This document shows, piece by piece, positions 45,266 to 52,866 of a stretch of 64,000 bases of DNA. Numbering within the stretch: position 1 is the stretch's first letter; the number at the start of each line of letters is the position of its first letter. The notes under the pieces were generated by a model. The model did not search any database, was not told the DNA's origin, and saw nothing but the letters and a program-made list of their open reading frames with translations. Origin of the DNA: Brevibacterium pigmentatum (GTDB lineage: Bacteria; Actinomycetota; Actinomycetes; Actinomycetales; Brevibacteriaceae); NCBI RefSeq assembly GCF_011617465.1, contig NZ_CP050153.1, positions 3,038,001 to 3,102,000 of the forward strand. The letters are read 5' to 3'. Made by a program: the position numbers and the translations under genes.

Positions 45266-45585
45266 TCGACGCCCTTTCCATTCTCCTCGGCCCATCTGGC
45301 CGGATTGATGAGCTTGTCGACGACTTCATCGACGACATCGTCGAGGCCTCGGTGCAGATCGTCGACGGAACCGGTGATCCCGTGTTGGTCCTTGATCTGA
45401 TCCATCGCCTCATCGAGTTCGAGGAGAGCCTCGCCGAGGCGGTTCTGTTCGTCCTCGGTGAGGTCCCCGCCTTCCATCCGGCGCACCGCTTGGGTCTCGA
45501 GGGCTTCCTGGATCACCTCGACGAGGGTGACGACGAGTGTGAGAACCCCGTGTTTAAGGCTCTCCTCGTTGACATTGAGCGTCAT
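45262..45585 (-). CDS. gvpK: Gas vesicle protein GvpK
   Basis: 107 residues. LKHGVLTLVVTLVEVIQEALETQAVRRM (position about 10-37) and LTEDEQNRLGEALLELDEAM match GvpK, an essential accessory protein of gas vesicle formation. Overlaps both neighbours by 4 bases. Confidence 0.92.
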   Translation of the reverse strand: MTLNVNEESLKHGVLTLVVTLVEVIQEALETQAVRRMEGGDLTEDEQNRLGEALLELDEAMDQIKDQHGITGSVDDLHRGLDDVVDEVVDKLINPARWAEENGKGVE

Positions 45586-46580
45586 GATGCTGCTCCTTCT
45601 TCGGCGCGTTCGTCGGGGTTGCGGCCTGGTGACATGGTGGCCTCGAGCGGCGCGGAACGCCTGTCACCGGGCCCGGTCCGCCACTCGTCGAGTCCGGCGA
45701 ACCATGCGCCGGCGTCGTCTGCGGCCAGGGTGATGGTCGAGTCCGCGGTCTCGAGGATGAGGACCCGCCGTTCGTCGGTCGGGTTGCTGCGCTCCTCGCG
45801 GCGGATGTCTAGCAGCTGCTCGGGTGGGATCCTCACTCGTGCGCGCCCGTCCATCGGCGACCTCCAGGTCAGTTCCGTGTTCGAAAGCTGCGCCTGCCCG
45901 CCGCGCCACGTGCTCCCGGACGACAGGGTCTCGAGAAACCACATCCGACCCTCTCGCAGAGGCCGGTCCTCCGCCGTCGTCGCCTCCGGAGTCGAGGATG
46001 GGGCGCCGTCGGTCCGGTCGAGCCGAGCCTGGACCAGGGAGATGAGGCGATCGGGCTCGAGGGCCGAAAGGATCGCCTCGGTGCCGTCGTTGAGCCCGAC
46101 GAGGATGCGCGTGCGCTCTTCACCTCCGATGGAGGGCTCGCGCAGCGCGGAGACCGAGGCGATCGCGTCCAGGCGCGTCTGCCATAGTGTCTCTGCAGGG
46201 TCACGTCGATGGATGATGAGACGCTGGGTGGTGAGATAGGCGCTGCCGGGCCGCCACGTCCGATAGAAGTTGTCCTGATAGTGCCCTCCGGCCATCTTGG
46301 CGAGGATCTCCTCGTCGGCGGCCAGCGGCAGATGTGTGCGGACGGCTCTCTGCACCCACTCTCGGGTGTCGCGGTCCCACTGCTGCATCATCCCGTACTC
46401 GATCATCGTCTCGATCCCCGCGATCGTGGCGCGCAGATTGATTCCGATGAGCGGGATGTCCGACACCGAGATGATGAGGTCGAGGTTGAGATGGACGCCC
46501 TTGTTGAGAAGCACTTCGATGAGGTCGGGCAGAGTCGCTCGCGGGTCGCGTGTGGGCTGCATGATCGCGTCTCCGGGCAT
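45582..46580 (-). CDS. GvpA-family protein with two PH/GRAM-like domains (GvpS-like)
   Basis: 332 residues. Residues 15-62 are a GvpA-type domain (LPDLIEVLLNKGVHLNLDLI; ISVSDIPLIGINLRATI). After a linker there are two similar beta-rich units, about 105-187 (AYLTTQRLIIHRRDP ... RTRILVGLNDGTEAILSA) and 210-300 (AQLSNTELTWRSPMD ... RRVLILETADSTITLAA), each like a PH/GRAM fold. In Streptomyces the gene at this place is gvpS. The start at 46580 has GAGG 5 bases upstream; an ATG six codons later is also possible. A shell protein with two such domains is unusual. Confidence 0.82.
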   Translation of the reverse strand: MPGDAIMQPTRDPRATLPDLIEVLLNKGVHLNLDLIISVSDIPLIGINLRATIAGIETMIEYGMMQQWDRDTREWVQRAVRTHLPLAADEEILAKMAGGHYQDNFYRTWRPGSAYLTTQRLIIHRRDPAETLWQTRLDAIASVSALREPSIGGEERTRILVGLNDGTEAILSALEPDRLISLVQARLDRTDGAPSSTPEATTAEDRPLREGRMWFLETLSSGSTWRGGQAQLSNTELTWRSPMDGRARVRIPPEQLLDIRREERSNPTDERRVLILETADSTITLAADDAGAWFAGLDEWRTGPGDRRSAPLEATMSPGRNPDERAEEGAAS

Positions 46581-46587
46581 GGTCGCC

Positions 46588-47073
46588 TCAGCGGTCGTCG
46601 CCGGGAGAGCCGGCGGCGGGAGTGCCTGCGTCGGCGGATGAGCCGGCGGCTTGCTCCGCGGAGGTGTCAGCGTCGTCCGCGGAGTTCAGCTGCGCCGGCT
46701 CACCGGCCTCGATCCGCTTCGAACGCGCACTCTGCCACCCGCACCAGGGGCAGTAGTCGTTCATCAGCTGCGCGAGTGCGGAGCGCTTCCCGCACTCGGG
46801 GCAGGTGTCCTTCTGCTCGACTGCTTCCTTCCATGCGACGGTCTCCCGGTCCGTGCCCGCGGGAAAGTCCAGACCGTAGCGGGCCGCGGTCTCGAAGGAG
46901 GCCAGGGCGGCCCTGATCCGGATTCCCAGCAGCTCGACACCGGCCACGGAGACCATGATGTCCGCGTTGAGAACCAGACCTTTGTCCAGCAGCGTCTCCA
47001 CGACGTGCAGCAGCGTGCCCTCCTGGCTGCGCTGCGGCTGCATCGCATCGTTCGGCTGATTCATGATGCTCAT
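46588..47073 (-). CDS. gvpJ: GvpJ-like gas vesicle protein with C-terminal zinc ribbon
   Basis: 161 residues. A GvpA/GvpJ domain (about 18-66: LLHVVETLLDKGLVLNADIM and VSVAGVELLGIRIRAALASF) is followed by Cys91-x2-Cys94 ... Cys108-x2-Cys111 (CPECGK ... YCPWCGW), a zinc ribbon, and an acidic low-complexity tail. GvpJ caps or nucleates vesicles in other organisms; the zinc ribbon is an addition. The ATG at 47073 is preceded by AAGGG. Confidence 0.85.
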   Translation of the reverse strand: MSIMNQPNDAMQPQRSQEGTLLHVVETLLDKGLVLNADIMVSVAGVELLGIRIRAALASFETAARYGLDFPAGTDRETVAWKEAVEQKDTCPECGKRSALAQLMNDYCPWCGWQSARSKRIEAGEPAQLNSADDADTSAEQAAGSSADAGTPAAGSPGDDR

Positions 47074-47086
47074 ATCGCCCTTTCGA

Positions 47087-47581
47087 TCACTCGCTCGGCC
47101 GGCCGCGAACGTAGCGATCCTTCCTGTCATAGGCCATGAGCTCACCGTCCGCATCGAGCTCGACCTCGTACTCGGCCAGCAGATCCGCGCTGTCGGGAAT
47201 GCGTCGGGATTCCACGACCTCCAGACGCACGGACCAGCGGTCGTCCTTCCACCTCGTGCCGACCACGGACTCCGGAGGCCTGCCGGTGAGGGTGCTGAAC
47301 TGCTCAATCGCCCTCTTCACCGCGCTGACCGCAGAGATCCTCTGACCGGTCGCGCTGTGAGACCGACTCTCCGAGCGCGAGGACGACTTCGCCTTCTCAG
47401 ATGACGAGGACGTCGCCTTCTCGCGTGAGGAAGACGCCGATGAGGACGACCGGCGGGACGTCCCGCCGCTCGTGCGCTCCTTCTCAACCGGCTTCCTGGC
47501 GCGCTTCGTGGTCGTGCCTCCATCGTCTGCAGAGCTGCCCTCTGCTCTCGACTCTTCGTTCGCTGTCGACTCTTCGCTCAT
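47087..47581 (-). CDS. gvpO: Gas vesicle protein GvpO
   Basis: 164 residues. The C-terminal 90 match GvpO (ISAVSAVKRAIEQFSTLTGR; VVGTRWKDDRWSVRLEVVES; YEVELDADGELMAYDRKDRY). The first 75 are Ser/Arg/Glu-rich low complexity, a longer extension than needed. GvpO is required for vesicle formation and may be regulatory in halobacteria. The start overlaps the gvpG stop. Confidence 0.92.
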   Translation of the reverse strand: MSEESTANEESRAEGSSADDGGTTTKRARKPVEKERTSGGTSRRSSSSASSSREKATSSSSEKAKSSSRSESRSHSATGQRISAVSAVKRAIEQFSTLTGRPPESVVGTRWKDDRWSVRLEVVESRRIPDSADLLAEYEVELDADGELMAYDRKDRYVRGRPSE

Positions 47582-47829
47582 CGGTCCTCCTCGGTTCTGC
47601 GCCGACGGCCCTCGAGCAGTCGTCCGACGAGCTCACGCTCGAGGGCATCGGCTTCGTCATCACTGATCGATCCGCGTTCGCGTGCCCCGGCGACCTCTTC
47701 CAGCTGACGCCGAATGGCACCGGGATCGAAATAGCGCTTCTCGGCTTCTCCTCTGACCTGCTCGGCGACCCATACGGTTCCCTTGAGCGGTGCCAAGGGA
47801 GCACCGAAGACTGCTGACAGAAGTCCCAT
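47578..47829 (-). CDS. gvpG: Gas vesicle protein GvpG
   Basis: 83 residues. GLLSAVFGAPLAPLKGTVWVAEQV and the later RRQLEEVAGARERGSISDDEA are the GvpG family blocks (short hydrophobic N-terminus, helical acidic/basic C-terminus). Accessory assembly factor working with GvpF. Eight bases from the gvpF stop. Confidence 0.92.
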   Translation of the reverse strand: MGLLSAVFGAPLAPLKGTVWVAEQVRGEAEKRYFDPGAIRRQLEEVAGARERGSISDDEADALERELVGRLLEGRRRRTEEDR

Positions 47830-47837
47830 GACGTCAC

Positions 47838-48590
47838 CTACATCTCGGGGACGAAGTCGTAGGGTGCCTGCGGTCCGATCAGCCGGAATCTCATCCGCTC
47901 CCGGTTCGCCTCCGCCAACTCCTCGATGACGGAGTCGAACTCGTCGATGGCGTCCCTGCGAACCAGCACCGCCACCTCGGCGACGTCCTCGGCCTGGCCG
48001 ACTTCCCGCATCGCCGTCTCGACTGTCGCGGAGCGGATCTGCTCGAGTATCGGAGGAGCTTCGGTCCTTCTCCAGCTCTCCATCGTCGTGACCACGATCT
48101 CTCCGAGCCGGATACGTTCGTTCCTCGTCTCGTCTTCGCTCGTGCCGCTGATCCTCTCCCTCAGCTCGGCGACCTCGGGGTTACCGCTGACGATCTCCCG
48201 CAGTATCGCGTCGCGGTCGAAGCTGATCCTCAGGGTGAACTGCGTGCACCCTGCCAACTGGTCGAGCGCCTCGGCGAAGACGTCCGCCTGCGGAGCCAGC
48301 ACCTGTTCGGCGATATCGGCCCCTCCGGGGACGACGGTGCCGAATGCGAGCGGCAACACCGGTTGCTTCTCGGCCAGCTCGTCGAGGACGACGCTGTGGT
48401 TCTGCAGAGCTTCGGGAGTGCCCAGCATCCCACTGTCCGCGAGTTCCGTGACCACGGCCGCAACCGCCCCGGACTCGACGAGAGCGAGGGCATTGCCCTG
48501 CACCCCGTCGGGCCCGGTCGGCAGCTCGGCACCGGCGCGTACGATCCCGTACAGATACCGATCTGCCAAGGGTGCGCCTTCTTCACTCAT
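47838..48590 (-). CDS. gvpF: Gas vesicle protein GvpF/GvpL family (first copy)
   Basis: 250 residues. [36 protein letters not shown] followed by LAFGTVV, and [16 protein letters not shown] are the conserved GvpF blocks. It lies directly after gvpA (4-base overlap) and before gvpG, the standard order. It is clearly diverged from the second copy at 44.4-45.3 kb. Confidence 0.92.
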   Translation of the reverse strand: MSEEGAPLADRYLYGIVRAGAELPTGPDGVQGNALALVESGAVAAVVTELADSGMLGTPEALQNHSVVLDELAEKQPVLPLAFGTVVPGGADIAEQVLAPQADVFAEALDQLAGCTQFTLRISFDRDAILREIVSGNPEVAELRERISGTSEDETRNERIRLGEIVVTTMESWRRTEAPPILEQIRSATVETAMREVGQAEDVAEVAVLVRRDAIDEFDSVIEELAEANRERMRFRLIGPQAPYDFVPEM

Positions 48591-49021
48591 TCGGACTCCG
48601 AGGAGTTGCGCGCCGGGCGTTTGGTCCGGCGACGTGATTTCTCCTGACTCGAACTCTCGCCCGAGTCGTCATCGGAGTCGTCCGAGGTGAGGGCGTCCTT
48701 GATGCCTTCCACAGCTCCCTGTGTCTTGCCCTTGGAGCCGTTCTCCATCATTCCGCCCATCATCTCCGGCAGGTCGCGTCCGCCCTGCTGTGTCAGATCG
48801 AGCCGGTTCGTCGCCTCGGCGAAGCGCAGATAGGTGTCCACGCTGGCGATGACGATGCGTGCGTCGATCGTGAGGACCTCGATCCCCACCAGGGAGACGC
48901 GTACGTATGCATCGATGACCAGGCCCTTGTCGAGGATGATCTCGATGACGTCTGCAAGCGAACTCGACGACGGACGGTCGACGTAGCTGCCGCGTGAACG
49001 TTCAACAGTGCTGGTGCTCAT
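48587..49021 (-). CDS. gvpA: Gas vesicle shell protein GvpA
   Basis: 144 residues. [20 protein letters not shown] followed by [20 protein letters not shown] is the canonical GvpA alpha-beta-beta-alpha core (about 20-75) and is the best match of the three GvpA-family genes here, so it should be the main rib protein. A 65-residue polar tail (Ser/Asp, then Lys/Arg) follows, much longer than in most GvpA (usually about 70-80 residues in total). Confidence 0.92.
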   Translation of the reverse strand: MSTSTVERSRGSYVDRPSSSSLADVIEIILDKGLVIDAYVRVSLVGIEVLTIDARIVIASVDTYLRFAEATNRLDLTQQGGRDLPEMMGGMMENGSKGKTQGAVEGIKDALTSDDSDDDSGESSSQEKSRRRTKRPARNSSESE

Positions 49022-49052
49022 TGTTCTTGCCTACTTCCCAATCGGAGGACGC

Positions 49053-50153
49053 TCAGCGGCGTTCCTCGTCTTCTGGTTCTTCGGATTCCTCGTATTCCAC
49101 GGGCTCGTCAGCGGCTTCCGGCTCCTCCTCGTAGTCCTCTGCGGGCTCCGCGTCGCCTGCCTCGGCCGGTTCCTCCTCCTCGTAGTCCTCTACGGGTTCC
49201 TCCTCATACTCCTCTTCGGCTTCGCCCTCCGCGGGCTCGAGATCGGACTCCTCCTCCTCCGAATCGTCGGGATCTGTCTCGTCCGCACCGGAGTCGACAT
49301 CCGCGTTCTGATCCTCGGCGGACTCATCCTCGCTGCCTTCAGCTTGCTCCTGCTCCTCCTCGAGGCCGTCCTCGTGGGAGGTGACGAGCTCACCGTCGCG
49401 GATCTCTCCGCGCCAGCCCTCGACGCTGTCGGGATCGAGCATGATCTGACGCATCACGTGGTGGACGAAGAACTTCAGTTCGAGGCGGAAACGGCGGGGA
49501 ACGGTGAACCACAGGGCACCGACGCCTTCCATGAAGCCCTGCTTGTGGTACTCGCCCACCGCAATGATCCGGGTCAGCCTGGGTGCGACTTCGTGGAAGG
49601 AGATGCTGCCGCTGATGTAGCCCTTCTCGCCGGTCGATTCCCACACGATATGGGAGTCGGGAACCTGCTCGGTGATCGTGGCTTCCCAGGTTCGATGCGA
49701 CCAGACCGCCTGGCCCTTGATGCTGAGGGTGACATCATCGGTGCGTTCGACGTTCTCGACCTTCTTCATGAAATCGGGCCAGTCCTCGAACATCGTGAAC
49801 GCGTTGTAGGCCACGTTCAACGGGACTCCGACATCTGCGGTCTCCACGATGTTGGAGAACTTGAAATCACCGGAACCGCCCGAACCGCTCGAGCCGCCTC
49901 CGAACAGACCCTTGACTTTCTCCTTGACGCCGGTCGTCGCCGCAGACAGTGCCGCTTTCGCCGGTGGCTTGCCCTCGGCGATCTCCTCCGCACCAGCCTG
50001 GGCCGCAGGCGCTGCACCATCGCCCACACCGTCGAGGCGGTCTGCGAACTTCTCGACCCTGTCCCCGACGGAGTTGACCGCCTTGCGTCCGACGGTCTTA
50101 GCGAAGTCTCCGGCCTGCTGCTTGAGGCCGCTGAAGATCGAATCATCACTCAT
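49053..50153 (-). CDS. SRPBCC-domain protein of the gas vesicle operon (GvpZ-like)
   Basis: 366 residues from an ATG that overlaps the upstream gene by 8 bases. N-terminal 90 residues are polar and helical; about 100-245 form an SRPBCC (START/polyketide-cyclase-like) fold: ETADVGVPLNVAYNAFTMFE, ADWPDFMKK-like and SGSISFHEVAPRLTRIIAVG. The last 110 residues are extremely acidic (Glu-rich). Streptomyces gas vesicle clusters also carry two extra genes, gvpY and gvpZ, of this kind. Ligand unknown. Confidence 0.82.
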   Translation of the reverse strand: MSDDSIFSGLKQQAGDFAKTVGRKAVNSVGDRVEKFADRLDGVGDGAAPAAQAGAEEIAEGKPPAKAALSAATTGVKEKVKGLFGGGSSGSGGSGDFKFSNIVETADVGVPLNVAYNAFTMFEDWPDFMKKVENVERTDDVTLSIKGQAVWSHRTWEATITEQVPDSHIVWESTGEKGYISGSISFHEVAPRLTRIIAVGEYHKQGFMEGVGALWFTVPRRFRLELKFFVHHVMRQIMLDPDSVEGWRGEIRDGELVTSHEDGLEEEQEQAEGSEDESAEDQNADVDSGADETDPDDSEEEESDLEPAEGEAEEEYEEEPVEDYEEEEPAEAGDAEPAEDYEEEPEAADEPVEYEESEEPEDEERR

Positions 50154-50826
50154 CTTCGGCCTCCTCGGGCTTGGCAGCGGCGCGCGATGATGTCTTCTTC
50201 GCAGTCGTCGAGCGCTTGGAGCCCGGCTTCGTGCGCGAGCCGCGCGAACTGGTCGAAGACTTCGACGAACGCGTTCCCTTCGCAGAGCGCTTCGCTGTCG
50301 AGGACCGTTTGGCTGCCGGCTTCTTCGGAGCTTCCTCCTCTGCCTGCGGCTCGTCGTCGGCCTCCTGCTCATCGTCGGTCGGCTCCGCCTCGTCGGCTTC
50401 GGGCTCCTCCGAGTTCTCGGGAGCGCTCTCGTCCTCCGACTCGGGTGCGTCCTCTTCGTCGTCCGCACCCTCGCTGTCATCGACATTGGGGTCGATCGAG
50501 TCGGCGGCGTCGTCGAGAGTCGACTTCATCTTCTCGGTCTGATCCTGGAGCTTGACGCTGAGCTGATCGACTCCCTTCGCGGCCACGGCTTTGACCGCGC
50601 TCTTGCCGGATTCGGCCAGACGACCGGTGATCTTCTCCTGGAGACTCTTGAGCTCGGGGGAAGAATCAGCGAAATCCTTGAGGCCGCCCAGAAGCTGATC
50701 GCGATTCTTCGCGGCAGTCGTTCCGGCGACAGCCGAGGCGACCGTAAGCGCCAGGCCGAGCTTCTTGGTTCTGCCGAGCATGTAGCCCGCCAGTATCAGG
50801 CCGGTGATTTTCATCTTGTTGTTCAT
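50146..50826 (-). CDS. Membrane-anchored charged-tail protein, first gene of gas vesicle operon (GvpY-like)
   Basis: 226 residues from an ATG at 50826. One N-terminal hydrophobic helix (KITGLILAGYMLGRTKKLG, then LALTVASAVAG), a helical middle part, a very acidic stretch (about 115-165) and a Lys/Ser/Ala/Arg-rich end like histone H1 (KRSSTAKRSAKGTRSSK). The family corresponds to the first extra gene in actinobacterial vesicle clusters. It might anchor vesicle assembly at the membrane or link it to DNA; both are guesses. Confidence 0.72.
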   Translation of the reverse strand: MNNKMKITGLILAGYMLGRTKKLGLALTVASAVAGTTAAKNRDQLLGGLKDFADSSPELKSLQEKITGRLAESGKSAVKAVAAKGVDQLSVKLQDQTEKMKSTLDDAADSIDPNVDDSEGADDEEDAPESEDESAPENSEEPEADEAEPTDDEQEADDEPQAEEEAPKKPAAKRSSTAKRSAKGTRSSKSSTSSRGSRTKPGSKRSTTAKKTSSRAAAKPEEAEDE

Positions 50827-51098
50827 GATTGCCTCCGTCTCCGCGCTGGTGGGCACGGACCGAGATGGGAATTCGAAGACCGTCCCCTGGACGGGATTGC
50901 CGTTCCATGGGGTACAGCTCCACTGTGCTGATCACTGATTCGAGGGTCATCGCCTCGTGACGACAACGGCGGGAATCGTCTCCGCCCATCGTCCGAAGCT
51001 GTCGCAGACTCCTGACCGCGTCTGCGGGCTTCCTGTGTCGCGGAAGCCAAGAGCACTCTGCCCTTTGCACCATCATCTGTTCAGCTACCCCTGATCCG

Positions 51099-52238
51099 TC
51101 AAGGGGGGTCAGAAACGCCCCTGGAGCTGTCAGCCGGTTGCTCAAATTGATCCTGAGAACTGGCTGTCAATCTGTGGGCTGCGTGTTCCAACAAGCCGCC
51201 TACCCCCTGTCTCTCCGCCACCCGGCGCTGCTCCTCGGAGCCGGTGCCCTGGCTGAGCAGACGGCGGAGTCCACGGTGAACACGGCCCATATCCTGGCTT
51301 CGCATCAGCGCCGGTCGTGCGCGGTGGAAGACCTTTCGGACTACCTCTGCAGCCGGGACACTCGTATGTGTGTCGGGGTCCATGAGCATTCCCGTCAGAC
51401 CGAAACGCGCAGCCTGCCAATGAGCGATGTTCAGCAGATTCGCAGGGACCGCCTCCGGTCCCGTGTCGTCCATGGCGACGTCTGCGAGCGCACGGGTGAG
51501 CAGCGCGAGGGTCACAGTGGTCGCGGTGTCCAGCTGCACGTCACTGGTCCGGACTTCGACTGTCCTGTGCTTCGGCGAGAGCCTGACCAGCCACCCCAGA
51601 GTCGCCTCGTCGAGCACCACGTCCGATCGCAGCGCAGCATCGATCTGCGCATCGTAGTCGTCGAGGTCGTGGAAGTGAGGCGGGATGCCGAAGACGACCC
51701 ACCGCCGGTAGTGGATGGAACGCCAGCTGGCGAAGCCGCTGTCGGCTCCGCGCCAGAGGGGAGAATTCGCGCTCAACGCGGTGAGCACGGGAATCCACCT
51801 GCGCAGGCCGTTGACAGCTCTCAGCCCCGCTTCCCTGTCGGGAATGTCGACATGGACATGCATGCCGTTGACGTATTGGTCGGCGGCGATGGCGGGAGCG
51901 AGCTGCGCGAACTCACGGTAACGGCTGCCGTCGCTGACCCCCGGCGGGGCCGCCGGAATCTGAGGCGCTGTGCCGAGGCCGACAGCGAGCAGTCCGCGCG
52001 CCTGAGCCGCTGCCGAGAGGCCGCGTCGAAAAGAGTGCAGCGATTCGAACGCTTCTTCAGCCGTGGTCAGGACGGGAGTCGCGAACTCGATCTGCCCGGG
52101 CAGCCATTCGGCACAGGCTGCTCCGCGGCTCGGCCTCACCTCGTCCTCGATCTCCTGCAGGCTGCTCTTCGATCGAGCAGGCAGAAGTGAATGTTGATCG
52201 ACGAGAAGGAATTCCTCCTCGATGCCGAATTCGCTCAT
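51099..52238 (-). CDS. Glutamate-cysteine ligase family 2 (YbdK-like carboxylate-amine ligase)
   Basis: 379 residues. FGIEEEFLLVD (Glu triplet that binds metals), QIEFATPVLTTAEEAFESLH, NGMHVHVDIPDRE and LSANSPLWRGADSGFASWRS are the hallmark blocks of GCS2/YbdK. It couples a carboxylate to an amine with ATP; actinobacterial members may make gamma-glutamyl compounds, but the true substrate is not known. The ATG at 52238 has GAGGTG 4 bases upstream and is preferred to a GTG that overlaps that site. Confidence 0.88.
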   Translation of the reverse strand: MSEFGIEEEFLLVDQHSLLPARSKSSLQEIEDEVRPSRGAACAEWLPGQIEFATPVLTTAEEAFESLHSFRRGLSAAAQARGLLAVGLGTAPQIPAAPPGVSDGSRYREFAQLAPAIAADQYVNGMHVHVDIPDREAGLRAVNGLRRWIPVLTALSANSPLWRGADSGFASWRSIHYRRWVVFGIPPHFHDLDDYDAQIDAALRSDVVLDEATLGWLVRLSPKHRTVEVRTSDVQLDTATTVTLALLTRALADVAMDDTGPEAVPANLLNIAHWQAARFGLTGMLMDPDTHTSVPAAEVVRKVFHRARPALMRSQDMGRVHRGLRRLLSQGTGSEEQRRVAERQGVGGLLEHAAHRLTASSQDQFEQPADSSRGVSDPP

Positions 52239-52508
52239 CGTCACCTCATTCCGTTTCTGACCCGCTCACGCTATTGGACGGGTCGCGGATGCGACAGCAG
52301 ATGCGGGACCTCACGGAAATACCTGCGAAGAGGCCCCGGCGGCAGGTGTGAGCGGTAGGCGCTCTCGCGGCGATTCAGACGCGGCAGCCGGATCGTCGAT
52401 CACCCCTAGCCTCCATCGAGAAGCAGAACCTACACTTTCGGGAAGATTCGAGACGAGTGGCCAAAGCATGAGCGAGGGTCGCTGGGTCCCGGATCGCTGG
52501 CACACCGG

Positions 52509-52526
52509 GCAGGAGGAACCTCCTGC
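52509..52526. repeat. Compact 8-bp inverted repeat upstream of a hypothetical gene
   Basis: GCAGGAGG-AA-CCTCCTGC. It lies about 32 bases before the ATG at 52558. It could be an operator, or a hairpin that hides a Shine-Dalgarno sequence. Confidence 0.4.
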
Positions 52527-52557
52527 CACGAAAGTCACAAGCCGAATCAGCAGACGA

Positions 52558-52866
52558 ATGGACGATCAGAACCCGAAGCGCATCGATCCCCGATCCGGCA
52601 TCGCATTCTCAGACGAGCGAGCGATCAGGAGACGGAGGAAGCTCAAAGAGGCCGCCGAATTCTGGAACATGTCGGTTGCCGGAGTGTGGCTGCACTATGT
52701 CAGCCTCGGCGGTGACCTCACCGAATACGAGCTCGACGCCTACCTCCACGAGGCCTACTTCCTCACGCCCTATCAGCACGACATCCTGGCCGAGGCCGTC
52801 AATGAGCTCATCGATATGCTTCCCCCGCCTCCGCGAGCCCCGCTGACCGACGAAACCGGTCTATGA
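52558..52866 (+). CDS. Conserved hypothetical protein, small
   Basis: 102 residues. RIDPRSGIAFSDERAIRRRR, AAEFWNMSVAGVWLHYVSLG and YELDAYLHEAYFLTPYQHDI form a coherent, probably all-helical domain that I know only as a conserved actinobacterial protein without function. The start is uncertain: an in-frame ATG at 52468 is also possible. The stop overlaps the convergent MFS gene by 6 bases. Confidence 0.7.
   Translation: MDDQNPKRIDPRSGIAFSDERAIRRRRKLKEAAEFWNMSVAGVWLHYVSLGGDLTEYELDAYLHEAYFLTPYQHDILAEAVNELIDMLPPPPRAPLTDETGL

Noticed and set aside
49008-50555. 515-codon hydrophobic-looking frame opposite gvpA/SRPBCC genes
   Set aside because: The Leu-rich start is simply the complement of the Glu-rich tail; no start signal.
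52348-52557. N-terminal extension of the conserved hypothetical gene
   Set aside because: Composition is disordered, no Shine-Dalgarno, and an inverted repeat in it looks regulatory; start set at 52558 with doubt.
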